NCBI GenBank assembly: GCA_046349955.1
Contig: JAXMBI010000015.1
Span: forward strand, 62,001 to 126,000
Length of the DNA: 64,000 nucleotides
Direction: 5' to 3'
DNA from: JBGAPH01 sp046349955
GTDB lineage: Bacteria; Planctomycetota; Planctomycetia; Pirellulales; JBGAPH01
Under the pieces are notes generated by a model. The model saw nothing but the letters and a program-made list of their open reading frames with translations. It did not search any database and had not been told where the DNA came from. Positions 8,003-19,055 of the stretch are shown piece by piece. Numbering within the stretch: the first letter of the stretch is position 1; every line of letters begins with the position of its first letter. Both the position numbers and the translations under genes were made by a program.

Positions 8003-8596
8003 ATGACGCGCGAGACCGTGCGAGGGGCAATCGAACATGTGGGGCTGGCCTTGCGGGCGCCGGCCGAATTCGCCGAGGCTTGGAACGCCGGGCGGGCGGC
8101 CTATCCCTGGACCGTCTGGGGGGCGCTTCTCGGCACCGCCATCCTTGGCACAACCACCTACGGCATGACGATGGGGCTCTTAGGTGGCCCGCACGACGTG
8201 TTGCGGCGCGGCCTCGTGTGTACGTTGTCGGCCGGCCTGGCCTGGTCGATCGCGCTGCCAGCCTTGTACATCCTCAACAGCCTGGCCGGTTCGCGGCTGC
8301 GGGCGAGCAGCACGCTGCTGGCGGCGCTCGTGACCGTGAGCTGGGGCGGGCTGGCGATGATCGCCTCGATCCCGATCAACTGGTTCTTCACCGCCACGAT
8401 TCCGCACTCGGGAGTCGTGCTGCTGGTGAATCTGATCGTCTTCGCCGGCGTCGGCGTGTCGATGATCGACGTCTTCCGCCGCGTAATGGCGCGGCTCGAG
8501 CCCCATCGCCCCGAGGCCTCGCTCTGGTGGCTGGGGCTGGTCGGGGCGATCGGCGCCGAGCTGTTCTACTTCTTCGGCCTGTTCCACTTTGCTTGA
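8003..8596 (+). CDS. polytopic membrane protein, Yip1-like topology (paralogue 1)
   Basis: 197 residues with about five hydrophobic segments after a short soluble N-terminus. The topology and the ALPALYILNSLAGSRL segment resemble Yip1-type membrane proteins; function is unknown. The second ATG of a GTG-ATG pair at 8000-8005 is taken as start. The next gene on the same strand encodes a longer protein with a similar core (LPSLYFYCLLSG in the matching position), so the two are probably tandem paralogues. Both lie upstream of the PspA-like gene. Confidence 0.7.
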   Translation: MTRETVRGAIEHVGLALRAPAEFAEAWNAGRAAYPWTVWGALLGTAILGTTTYGMTMGLLGGPHDVLRRGLVCTLSAGLAWSIALPALYILNSLAGSRLRASSTLLAALVTVSWGGLAMIASIPINWFFTATIPHSGVVLLVNLIVFAGVGVSMIDVFRRVMARLEPHRPEASLWWLGLVGAIGAELFYFFGLFHFA

Positions 8597-8683
8597 TCCT
8601 GTGGGATGCACTTTGAAGGAGTGTCCCTGGGGTCGAGCGCAACGAGCGCCCAGCAAAACGCCATGCTTTGGAGAGCTGAGACC

Positions 8684-9544
8684 ATGTCTGCCGACACCAC
8701 GTTTGCGTTTCCGCCGCTGGCGACCTTGTTGCCGGAGGCTGCATCCAAATCGCCCGAGACGTCTTGGGCCGATGATCCCGCGTGTCCGCGAGCAGGCGAG
8801 GTGGGCCTACTCGCGCTGGTGGAGCTGGTGCTCAAGAGCCCGGCCCGCCTGCACCAGTTGCTCCGCGACACTACGGGGCAGCTCGCCTTGTTGTGGCGGT
8901 TGCTGGCGATCTCGCTCCTGTCCTTCGTACTCTATGGCGTGGCGATGTCGCTCGTCCTCTCGGCCACGGGGCACTGGCCGACGCTCGCGCACGTGCCCAT
9001 GTGGTTGCGCGGAGAGGGCCCTGCGCTGCTCACGTTCACCGACCTGGCTGCCCCGCGCGGCGCCCTGGCCCCGTGGCTGAGCGGCGCGGCCTTCAAGCTC
9101 ACGGCCGCCTATGCCTTTGGCCTGATCGCGGCGACCGGTGTTTGCCTGCCGAGCCTGTACTTCTACTGCCTGCTCTCCGGCATTCCGCTGACGATGGTCG
9201 ACGTGGTGCTGCACGCCGTGAAGGCCAAGGCTGTGGCCGCCGTGGCGCTCGTCGGCATTTTGCCGCTCTACGCCGCGGTGGCCATGGGGGCCGCCGTCTT
9301 CGGGGCGCCCCGCGTCACGCTCGAGGCGGCCTTGCTCTTGGGACTGGCCCTGCCCTTCCTGGCAGGGCTCTGGGGCACACAATCGCTCTACCACGGCTTC
9401 GCGCAGGTGGCGGCCCGCTGCCACTGCCAACCGGAATCGCGGCACTGCTTCCTGCGGCGGCTCGTTCTGTCCTGGTCGGCCTGCTACGCCGCGGTCGTGC
9501 CGGTGATGGTGTTCTCGCTGTGGGAGGTGTTTTCGCGGGTCTAA
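8684..9544 (+). CDS. polytopic membrane protein, Yip1-like topology (paralogue 2)
   Basis: 286 residues from ATG 8684, which is preceded by GGAGAG at about eight bases; the frame is open upstream but the extension is not membrane-like. About six hydrophobic segments follow a ~75-residue soluble region. The segment VCLPSLYFYCLLSGIPLT matches ALPALYILNSLAG in the preceding gene. The family is not recognised beyond a Yip1-like pattern. It sits 41 bases before the PspA/IM30 gene, so the group 8003-10900 is likely one operon. Confidence 0.7.
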   Translation: MSADTTFAFPPLATLLPEAASKSPETSWADDPACPRAGEVGLLALVELVLKSPARLHQLLRDTTGQLALLWRLLAISLLSFVLYGVAMSLVLSATGHWPTLAHVPMWLRGEGPALLTFTDLAAPRGALAPWLSGAAFKLTAAYAFGLIAATGVCLPSLYFYCLLSGIPLTMVDVVLHAVKAKAVAAVALVGILPLYAAVAMGAAVFGAPRVTLEAALLLGLALPFLAGLWGTQSLYHGFAQVAARCHCQPESRHCFLRRLVLSWSACYAAVVPVMVFSLWEVFSRV

Positions 9545-9585
9545 ATCACGGGGGCCGAAGCTGATTCTCTTCGAGGAGCGCGATC

Positions 9586-10233
9586 ATGGGACTGTTTCAT
9601 CGACTGCAAACGCTGCTGGCGGCCAACTTCAACGATCTGCTCGATCAGGCCGAGAACCCCGAAAAGCTGCTGCGGCAAGCGGTGCGCGAGCTGGAAACGG
9701 CTCAGGGGCGCCTGCTCGACGCTGCGGCCCGCGCCATCGCCCACGAGCGGCTGCTCGCGCGGCAACATCTGGCGTGCGGCGAACGGGTGAACGCGACGCA
9801 AGCGCGCGCCGCGGCCGCTGCCCGGCGAGGCGACGATGCGGCCGCCCTGGCCGAACTGCGGCTCAAGGCCGATCAACAGCGCGATCAAACGGCGCTTGCC
9901 GAGCAGCAGCGCCGCGCCGCCGAAACCAGCGCGCAGCTCCGCGCTCAGGCGTCGGCGCTGCGGACGAAGCTCGGCGAAGCCCGTGGACGGCTCGAAGATC
10001 TGACATCGCGACATCGCGCAACCAAAGCGCGGCGCGCCGCTGCGGCCTGCTCGGCACACGATCCCCGCGTCCACGATCGCTTCGAGCGGTGGGCCGCCCA
10101 GGTGGAGCGCGAACAGGCGGAGACCGAGGCCCTGTTCGAGTTGCTCGGCGAGCCTGCGCACGATCGCGGCGACGACGCGAAGCTCGCCGCCGAGCTGCAA
10201 GCCTTGAAGGAGCAGTGCCATGTTGCTGGCTGA
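9586..10233 (+). CDS. PspA/IM30 family coiled-coil protein
   Basis: 215 residues, almost entirely charged and alanine-rich helix. The N-terminus MGLFHRLQTLLAANFNDLLD followed by AENPEKLLRQAVRELE is the typical opening of PspA/Vipp1 proteins, which form ESCRT-III-like oligomers on the inner membrane and protect or remodel it under stress. GAGGAGCG lies just upstream of the ATG. The stop overlaps the start of the next gene by 14 bases, indicating translational coupling. The two membrane proteins upstream and the membrane-anchored coiled-coil protein downstream suggest a dedicated membrane module. Confidence 0.85.
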   Translation: MGLFHRLQTLLAANFNDLLDQAENPEKLLRQAVRELETAQGRLLDAAARAIAHERLLARQHLACGERVNATQARAAAAARRGDDAAALAELRLKADQQRDQTALAEQQRRAAETSAQLRAQASALRTKLGEARGRLEDLTSRHRATKARRAAAACSAHDPRVHDRFERWAAQVEREQAETEALFELLGEPAHDRGDDAKLAAELQALKEQCHVAG

Positions 10234-10900
10234 AACGGCGATCTTCTACTTGCTGTTCGGCGCCGGCGTGGCCGCGGCGGCGTTCGTGCGCGGGCGGCGC
10301 GAGGGACGCGTAGTGCAAACGGCCGAGGCGGCGCTCGCCTGCCTGTTCTGGCCTCTCGTGGTGCCGCTGCTGCTCGGCGGCGCGGCGAACGACCCGCTGG
10401 GCGACGAAGACGCGCTTGCTGAGCGCGCGCCCGACGAATTGGCCGCGGCGATCGCTCAGGTCGAGCGCGAACTCGACGAGGCCTTAGCCGGCCTGGCCGG
10501 CTGGGCCGAGGACGTGCTGGCCGGGGAGCAGCCACGGCTCGATGAACTGCGGACTGCCTGGAAGCTACAGGCCGAACGCATCCGCGAACTCGACCGGCTG
10601 CTGGCCGCTCCGGCCGCGGCCGCCGAGCCGTGGGCTTTGGCGACGGGGGACGACGCCCGCGCCCGTCACTGCGAAGAGCTGCGGCGGCAGAACCTCGACC
10701 AGTTGCGCGAACTGCGCGGCCGGCTGCGCTCCGACCTGGTCGGCACGCTGGCCTGGGTGCGCGAGCTGGTGACGATGATCCACCTGGCCCGCTTCAGCGG
10801 GGCGCCCGCGGGACGCGTGGAAGAACTGGTGGCGCAGATTGCCGCGGCGGTGGAGGGGCTTTCGGAGGTGAGCGCTTGGCGCGAGACGGCGGGAACCTGA
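10220..10900 (+). CDS. membrane-anchored coiled-coil protein coupled to PspA
   Basis: 226 residues. One or two hydrophobic segments at the N-terminus (residues about 3-20 and 36-52) are followed by a long helical region rich in Glu, Arg and Leu (about 65-215) that looks coiled-coil. I do not recognise a named family. The ATG overlaps the 3' end of the PspA-like gene by 14 bases, so the two products are probably made together and may interact, with this protein as a possible membrane receptor. That role is inference from context only. Confidence 0.75.
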   Translation: MLLAETAIFYLLFGAGVAAAAFVRGRREGRVVQTAEAALACLFWPLVVPLLLGGAANDPLGDEDALAERAPDELAAAIAQVERELDEALAGLAGWAEDVLAGEQPRLDELRTAWKLQAERIRELDRLLAAPAAAAEPWALATGDDARARHCEELRRQNLDQLRELRGRLRSDLVGTLAWVRELVTMIHLARFSGAPAGRVEELVAQIAAAVEGLSEVSAWRETAGT

Positions 10901-10930
10901 TGGGGCTGAGCTTGGATGAAGGTCCGAGAT

Positions 10931-11371
10931 TTACGTCGACCCCGCGTCTCGGCGTTGACCTTTGCGCATCAGTGTGAAGATAAATCCACCCACCAGGCCA
11001 AAGAGGATCGTCCAAAGGAAATGAGCGGTGCCGCCAGCCACAAGTACACCATAGTTCTCCGACACTCCTTCATTGGGCGCCAATCGACCGTGGATTAGGA
11101 CGAACGTCGCCAAGGTTGGGGCCATCCACGGAGGCGCCCATTCAAGAAACAGGAGGAGCGGTGAAAAGAACATGAGTGCGCCGAACATCAAGTAGCCCCT
11201 AGCGAAACCTGGACGTTCTTGGCTGATGACTGCGGAGAAGGACATCCCAAAACTCACCAGGACCAGCCAGAAGAGTAGAGCCAGCGTCAATAGGCTGGGG
11301 CGAGCCACGGCTGCGACCATCAGCGCCGCTACGGCAGTCACTAGCAAAATGGATCGGAGTGAGAACCGCAT
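10931..11371 (-). CDS. small polytopic membrane protein of unknown function
   Basis: 146 residues with four hydrophobic segments. The N-terminus MRFSLRSILLVTAVAALMVA is a recurrent opening of planctomycete membrane proteins of unknown role (MRFSLR then a hydrophobic stretch). No catalytic motif is visible. It is convergent with the coiled-coil gene at 10220-10900 and shares its direction with the DUF1501 gene to its right (39 bases away), although a functional link is not evident. Confidence 0.7.
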   Translation of the reverse strand: MRFSLRSILLVTAVAALMVAAVARPSLLTLALLFWLVLVSFGMSFSAVISQERPGFARGYLMFGALMFFSPLLLFLEWAPPWMAPTLATFVLIHGRLAPNEGVSENYGVLVAGGTAHFLWTILFGLVGGFIFTLMRKGQRRDAGST

Positions 11372-11410
11372 GCGTTACTGCCTCACTTGGACCTGAGCGC
11401 GTTTTCGTGC

Positions 11411-12856
11411 CTAGCTCAGCATCCCCTCCAGCACATGCCCATGCACGTCGGTCAGCCGTCGCCGGGCCCCGTTGTGGTAGTAGGTCAGCTCGAGGTGGTT
11501 GAAGCCCAGGAGATGCAGCACCGTGGCGTAGAAATCCCAGACGGTCGTTTTCGGATCGAGGGCGCGGCGGCCGAAGTCGTCGGTGGCGCCGTAGCTGCCG
11601 GGGCGGACGCCGGCGCCCAGCATCCAGCAGGTGAACCCGTCGGGGTTGTGGTCGCGCCCGGTCGTGCCGACCTGATGCGTTGGCATGCGGCCGAACTCCG
11701 TGGTCCAGAGCACGAGTGTGTCGTCGAGAAGGCCGCGCTGCGCCAGGTCGTCGAGCAGCGCGGCCGTTGGCCGATCGAACACGGGGCAATGCCGCTCGTA
11801 GTCGGACTTGAGCGTCTTGTGGGCATCCCAGTTGAGCAGCCCGTCGACCCCCGAGGCCCGCGACGCGCAGTACAAGTTCACATACCGCACGCCGCGCTCG
11901 AGCAGCCGCCGGGCGAGTAGGCAGTTGCGGGCGTAGGTGGCCTTTACCTCGTTCGGGTCGTCGGTGCCGTACTGGCGATGGGTCGACTCCGTCTCGCTGG
12001 CCAGATCCGACACCTCGGGCGCGGAAAGCTGCATGCGGGCGGCCAACTCGTAAGAGGCAACACGGGCCTGCAAGGCCGAGTTGCCGGCCCGGGCCGCGGC
12101 GTGCTCTTCATTCAGCCTCTGCAAAAACGCCCGCGTGTCGGCCTCTTCGTCGGCGCCAATGCCGGCCGGCGTATTCAAGTTGCGCACCGGCTGCTGCGCC
12201 GCCATCACGATCGCCTGGTGCTTGGCCGGCAGAAAGCCGTTCGACCAGTTGGCCTTGCCATTAGGGGGCTCGCCCCGCAGATCGGGAATCGCCACGTAGG
12301 TGGGCAAGTTGTCGTTCGCGCTCCCCAGCGCATAGCTGGCCCAGGCACCCGCTGAAGGAAAGCCTTCGGCCACGAAGCCGGTGTTCATGAACACGTTGCC
12401 GGGCCCATGGGTATTCGTCTTCGAGGTGAGCGAATGGACGAAGGCGATGCGGTCGACGTGCCGCGCCATCTCCGGCAGCAGGCTCGAAATCCGCTTGCCC
12501 GATTCGCCGGCCGGTACGAACGCCCAGGGGCTCTTCATCAGGTTGCCATTCTTGCCCTGGAACGTCACCACGTTCTCTTCGCCCGGCATCGGCTGGCCAT
12601 CGCGGCGCTCGAGCTCCGGCTTATGCTCCCACAGATCCATGTGCGAGGCCGCGCCCGGGCAGAAGATCTGCAACACGCGCTTGGCCTTGGCCGGGAAGTG
12701 CGTTTGCCCTAGCCCGGGTTGCCAGCCCGACGAGCCGAGCGCCTCGGCCAGCCCCAAATGAGCCAAGCCCACCCCGGCTAGCGCCGTGCCCACGTGGCCA
12801 AACAGCGCGCGGCGCGAGAGTAAGGCGGCCACATGGTCGTTGATGGGCGTGGACAT
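11411..12856 (-). CDS. DUF1501 domain protein, partner of the DUF1553 protein
   Basis: 481 residues from ATG 12854-12856. The N-terminus has an SRRALFGHVGTALAGVGLAH segment that resembles a twin-arginine (Tat) signal, consistent with export as a folded protein. The body has the DUF1501 pattern: CPGAASHMDLWEHKPEL early, and WTTEFGRMP and GRDHNPDGFTCWMLGAGV late. The fold is related to alkaline phosphatase/sulfatase. In planctomycetes it is nearly always encoded beside a PSCyt1/DUF1549/DUF1553 protein, as here (the partner ends 62 bases upstream). The pair is suspected to handle complex polysaccharides, but the biochemistry is unproven. Confidence 0.88.
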   Translation of the reverse strand: MSTPINDHVAALLSRRALFGHVGTALAGVGLAHLGLAEALGSSGWQPGLGQTHFPAKAKRVLQIFCPGAASHMDLWEHKPELERRDGQPMPGEENVVTFQGKNGNLMKSPWAFVPAGESGKRISSLLPEMARHVDRIAFVHSLTSKTNTHGPGNVFMNTGFVAEGFPSAGAWASYALGSANDNLPTYVAIPDLRGEPPNGKANWSNGFLPAKHQAIVMAAQQPVRNLNTPAGIGADEEADTRAFLQRLNEEHAAARAGNSALQARVASYELAARMQLSAPEVSDLASETESTHRQYGTDDPNEVKATYARNCLLARRLLERGVRYVNLYCASRASGVDGLLNWDAHKTLKSDYERHCPVFDRPTAALLDDLAQRGLLDDTLVLWTTEFGRMPTHQVGTTGRDHNPDGFTCWMLGAGVRPGSYGATDDFGRRALDPKTTVWDFYATVLHLLGFNHLELTYYHNGARRRLTDVHGHVLEGMLS

Positions 12857-12918
12857 CTGAAGTTTCGCTCTCTGTAGGGTCCGCTCTGCGGACCAAGAAC
12901 CTGCCAACTACGGTGGAA

Positions 12919-15759
<2,841 letters not shown>

Positions 15760-15883
15760 AGGCGGTAAGAATCAAGGCCGAGCTAGGCGAGCTAAACGAC
15801 TAGCTCAATTATGGAAGGGGCCGCCGGCAGCCTCAAGCGGCTATCTCAGTCGCGAAATTGCCGAGCTGGAAACGTGCAACTGC

Positions 15884-16801
15884 CTAAGGCGCTGGCACCT
15901 CCACCTCCCCCCTCCTCGGCAACGAAGGCTGCGCCCCCACTCGTCCCACGCTAATCGCCGCCGCCTGATTCGCCCAGCAGGCCGCCTCGACGAGCGACTT
16001 CCCTTCGCTGAGCGCCACCGCGAGCGCCCCGCAAAAACAATCGCCGGCCGCCGTGGCGTCGACGGCTTGCACAGGCACGGGCGGAATCACGGTCGCCGTC
16101 TCGTCGACGACCACCGCGCCGCGGGCCCCCAACGTCACGATGCAGGCTCGCACGCCGCGCTCTCTGAGCGCCTGCCCGGCTGCGATCGCGTCTTCCACGG
16201 TCTCCACCGGCCGCTCGGCGAGCGCCGCCGCTTCGCTCTCATTGGGCACCAGCACGTCGACTGCTTCCATCCCGCCGGTGTCGCGGAAGGCCAGGTCGGC
16301 GGGCGCGGGATTGACGACCGTTGTCAAGCCGGCGCGCTTGGCCCTATGGAGCGCCGCGAGCACCGTGTCGAGCGGGCTTTCGAGCGACGCCAGGAATACC
16401 CGCGACACCGTGAACACTTCGTCCGGCAGAGCTCGCACGATCTCGCGCCGCAGCCGCATGTTGGCCCCCGAGGCGACGCTGATCAGGTTCTGCCCCTGCC
16501 GGTCGACGAGGATCAGCGCGATGCCGGAAGGCGCGCCCGGCACGACCTGGATGAACTCGGTGCGCAGATTCTCCTGGGCAAGCGCCGCCAAGGCCGCTCG
16601 GCCGAAGGGATCGTCTCCCACCGCGGCGACGAACGTGACGGGCGACCGCGCCAGCCGCGCCGCGGCCACCGCCTGGTTGGCGCCTTTGCCGCCAGGCGCT
16701 TGGAAGAACGCGCCATCGAGAACCGTTTCGCCCGGCGCCGGCAACCGCGGGCCGCGGATGACGAGATCGGTGTTGATCGAGCCGAGCACCAAGATCGACA
16801 T
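15884..16801 (-). CDS. rbsK: ribokinase (PfkB family)
   Basis: 305 residues. The PfkB sugar-kinase signatures are complete: GSINTDLVIRG at the N-terminus, the substrate-binding APGGKGANQAVAAARL motif (residues about 34-49), NPAPADLAF, LVPNESEAA, and the C-terminal ATP site with catalytic Asp in VDATAAGDCFCGALAVAL (DTxAAGD type). Ribokinase phosphorylates ribose to ribose-5-phosphate; related sugars are possible. The start is 3 bases beyond the stop of the upstream esterase gene on the same strand, so the two form an operon. Confidence 0.9.
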   Translation of the reverse strand: MSILVLGSINTDLVIRGPRLPAPGETVLDGAFFQAPGGKGANQAVAAARLARSPVTFVAAVGDDPFGRAALAALAQENLRTEFIQVVPGAPSGIALILVDRQGQNLISVASGANMRLRREIVRALPDEVFTVSRVFLASLESPLDTVLAALHRAKRAGLTTVVNPAPADLAFRDTGGMEAVDVLVPNESEAAALAERPVETVEDAIAAGQALRERGVRACIVTLGARGAVVVDETATVIPPVPVQAVDATAAGDCFCGALAVALSEGKSLVEAACWANQAAAISVGRVGAQPSLPRRGEVEVPAP

Positions 16802-16804
16802 CGG

Positions 16805-18901
16805 CTACTGCCCGATCGAGATCTTCAGCCGCTCAGGCTGGCCTAACCGTTCCAACACCTGCGTGGCATACGACCAAGGTTGCGGATCGCGGCAAGCGGT
16901 CAGCGCCACCGGCGCCCGCTCGGCGGCCGCGGCCACTGCCTGCGGCAACTCCCAAATCTGGCTGACGTTCAAGTAATACGGCCCGCCCCGGTGATTCGCC
17001 GGCAGTTCGGCCAGCTCGAGCCCGGCGATCTCGTCTTCGAAGAGCGACGCATAGAGCACGTTGGCCGCCATCGGGCCGCGGCCGGCCAGCGTGAGCTGCG
17101 CGGAACTCAGCGTTTCGAGATGCTGCAAGGCGCGGATCGCCTGGCGGATGTCGAACACCCGCATGCCGTCGAGCGATTGGCCCAGCAGATAGAACCGCCG
17201 CAGGATTTGCGTTTGCTTGCGTTCGTCGCCGCTCCAGGCCGAAGGACCCACGCCGCGCGGCGCCAGGAACGCGAGCGTCCGGTTTCCCCGGGCGAGCTCG
17301 GTTTGTAAGCGGCCCCATTCGGCCTCGTTGGGGGCAGGCGTGGCCTCGCCGGGCAGGGCTTCGCCGAAATGCACGCGCAAGCCTGCGATCAACCGCTCCC
17401 AGTCGGCCGTGTCGGCCACGGTGAGCACGGCCTCGGCGGGCGGCCGGCCGTCGTCGGCCGACAGCGTGATCAGCCGCGCATGCACCGAGGGCTGCGTCTC
17501 CAGGTCGTACACCGTGAGCTGCACGCCCTGCTCCACGGCCGAGGCCAGCTCCACCGGAATCGCATCGCCTAAGTCCCGCGGCCAGCCGCGGAAGCTCTTC
17601 GACTCGAGCAGCGAGAGGGCGCCTGCGCGGAGCCGCTCCCAGTCGCGGGCATTCTCGGGCGGGGCAGGCTCGCTAGCCAGTGTGACGAATTGCTCCTGGA
17701 TCTGCGTGTTCTTCTGGTCCTGCGGCAGCTCGGCGAACACTTTGAGTTCTTCCGGCTCGAAGTAGGCCACTGCTGGCGCGGTGATCAAGCTCGTGTCGCC
17801 GTCCTTCAGGTGATACGACAGCCAGCGAAACGCCGGGATCTGCAAGTCCTGTGTGTCGTTGTGGCCGCCGGGCGTGATGTTGAGCCCCAGCTTGTCGGCC
17901 GCGCCGTGCAGGTCGTAGACGTGGCGGAGCTTGCCGTAGATGCGCATCACGCCGGCCAGCGGGAAAATCGTATCGTGGTCGGTGTTCGAAAGGAGCAGCG
18001 GCCGCGGCGCGGCGAGCGCAGCCACGGTAGCGTAGTCCCAGCCGTGGGTGTTCACGAAGTACATGCAGTCGCAATGCCCTTCGACGCAACCGTCGACCAC
18101 GTGGTCTTCGAGGTCGGTGATGCCGGCTACCGGCACGGCGGCCTTGATCCGCGGATCGAGGGCCGTGATCCACCAGCTATAGGCCCCGCCGCCGCTGCGC
18201 CCCGTGACGCCGATCCGCGTAGCGTCGATCTCGGGCCGCGTTTCCAGGTAGTCGAGCGCCCGCACGCAGTTCCAGGCCTCCACGCCGGCCGGGGTGTAGC
18301 CGTGGTTGAGCCACCACCACATCCCTTCGCGATAGGTGCCGTGGTGCAGCCCCTCGATTTCGCCGAGTTGCAACGTGTCGATCACCAGACAGGCGAAGCC
18401 ATGGCGGGCGAACCAGGCGCCGTGGTGCTGGTAGGTCACCTTGTTGCCAAAGCTCACGCCGTTCTTTTTCGACGGTCCATGGCCACAGACATAGAGCACC
18501 GCGGGAAGCGGCTTGTCGATCTTCTTTGGCAGATAGAGATTCGCCGTCACGTAGAGCCCAGGCCGCGACTGGAAGTGCAGCTTCTCGACGCGGAACTCGT
18601 CGCGCTCGACCGTGCCAGTCACCTCGGCCTCGAGCGGCGTTTTTTCGGGCCAGGGGTGCAGGCCCAGCATCTCTCGGATCTGCTGCTCGAGCTGCGGCCG
18701 GCGCCCCTGCCAATCAGCCAGGGTCGACGCGCTCGCGAGCCAGGCGTCGTCGAGCTTGGCCGTTTGCTGCCGGAAGTACTCGGCCAACTGCTGGTCGGCC
18801 AGGGTGGGGCCCGCGGGCCCCGGTTCGTCCGGTTGGGCGGCCGCGGCCACGACGAAGACGAACGAAAAGAGCAAACTCAGGGCGGAGGATCGCAACAGCA
18901 T
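16805..18901 (-). CDS. exported alpha/beta hydrolase, acetyl xylan esterase-like
   Basis: 698 residues from ATG 18899-18901, giving a signal peptide MLLRSSALSLLFSFVFVV...AAAQ. The alpha/beta hydrolase core holds the nucleophile in GVTGRSGGGAYS (serine near residue 236), a likely acid in LLLSNTDHDTIFPL and the histidine in TPGGHNDTQ. Related proteins are annotated as acetyl xylan esterases or dienelactone hydrolase-like. The C-terminal ~300 residues do not resemble a known catalytic domain. Pairing with ribokinase suggests deacetylation of a plant or algal glycan followed by pentose use, which is inference. Confidence 0.8.
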   Translation of the reverse strand: MLLRSSALSLLFSFVFVVAAAAQPDEPGPAGPTLADQQLAEYFRQQTAKLDDAWLASASTLADWQGRRPQLEQQIREMLGLHPWPEKTPLEAEVTGTVERDEFRVEKLHFQSRPGLYVTANLYLPKKIDKPLPAVLYVCGHGPSKKNGVSFGNKVTYQHHGAWFARHGFACLVIDTLQLGEIEGLHHGTYREGMWWWLNHGYTPAGVEAWNCVRALDYLETRPEIDATRIGVTGRSGGGAYSWWITALDPRIKAAVPVAGITDLEDHVVDGCVEGHCDCMYFVNTHGWDYATVAALAAPRPLLLSNTDHDTIFPLAGVMRIYGKLRHVYDLHGAADKLGLNITPGGHNDTQDLQIPAFRWLSYHLKDGDTSLITAPAVAYFEPEELKVFAELPQDQKNTQIQEQFVTLASEPAPPENARDWERLRAGALSLLESKSFRGWPRDLGDAIPVELASAVEQGVQLTVYDLETQPSVHARLITLSADDGRPPAEAVLTVADTADWERLIAGLRVHFGEALPGEATPAPNEAEWGRLQTELARGNRTLAFLAPRGVGPSAWSGDERKQTQILRRFYLLGQSLDGMRVFDIRQAIRALQHLETLSSAQLTLAGRGPMAANVLYASLFEDEIAGLELAELPANHRGGPYYLNVSQIWELPQAVAAAAERAPVALTACRDPQPWSYATQVLERLGQPERLKISIGQ

Positions 18902-19055
18902 GGCGGGCGGCAAGCGGAGGGGCGAAGGAAGATTGCGCCCTTATCGTGCCCGGTGGAGGCCGGCGTTGCAAGCAACTTCTGACGGGTGGCCTGGTGCGAC
19001 GCGCGACCAACTCTTCTTCACCTGCCCCCGCAGCCGGTGAATTCGGTGGGCGCCG

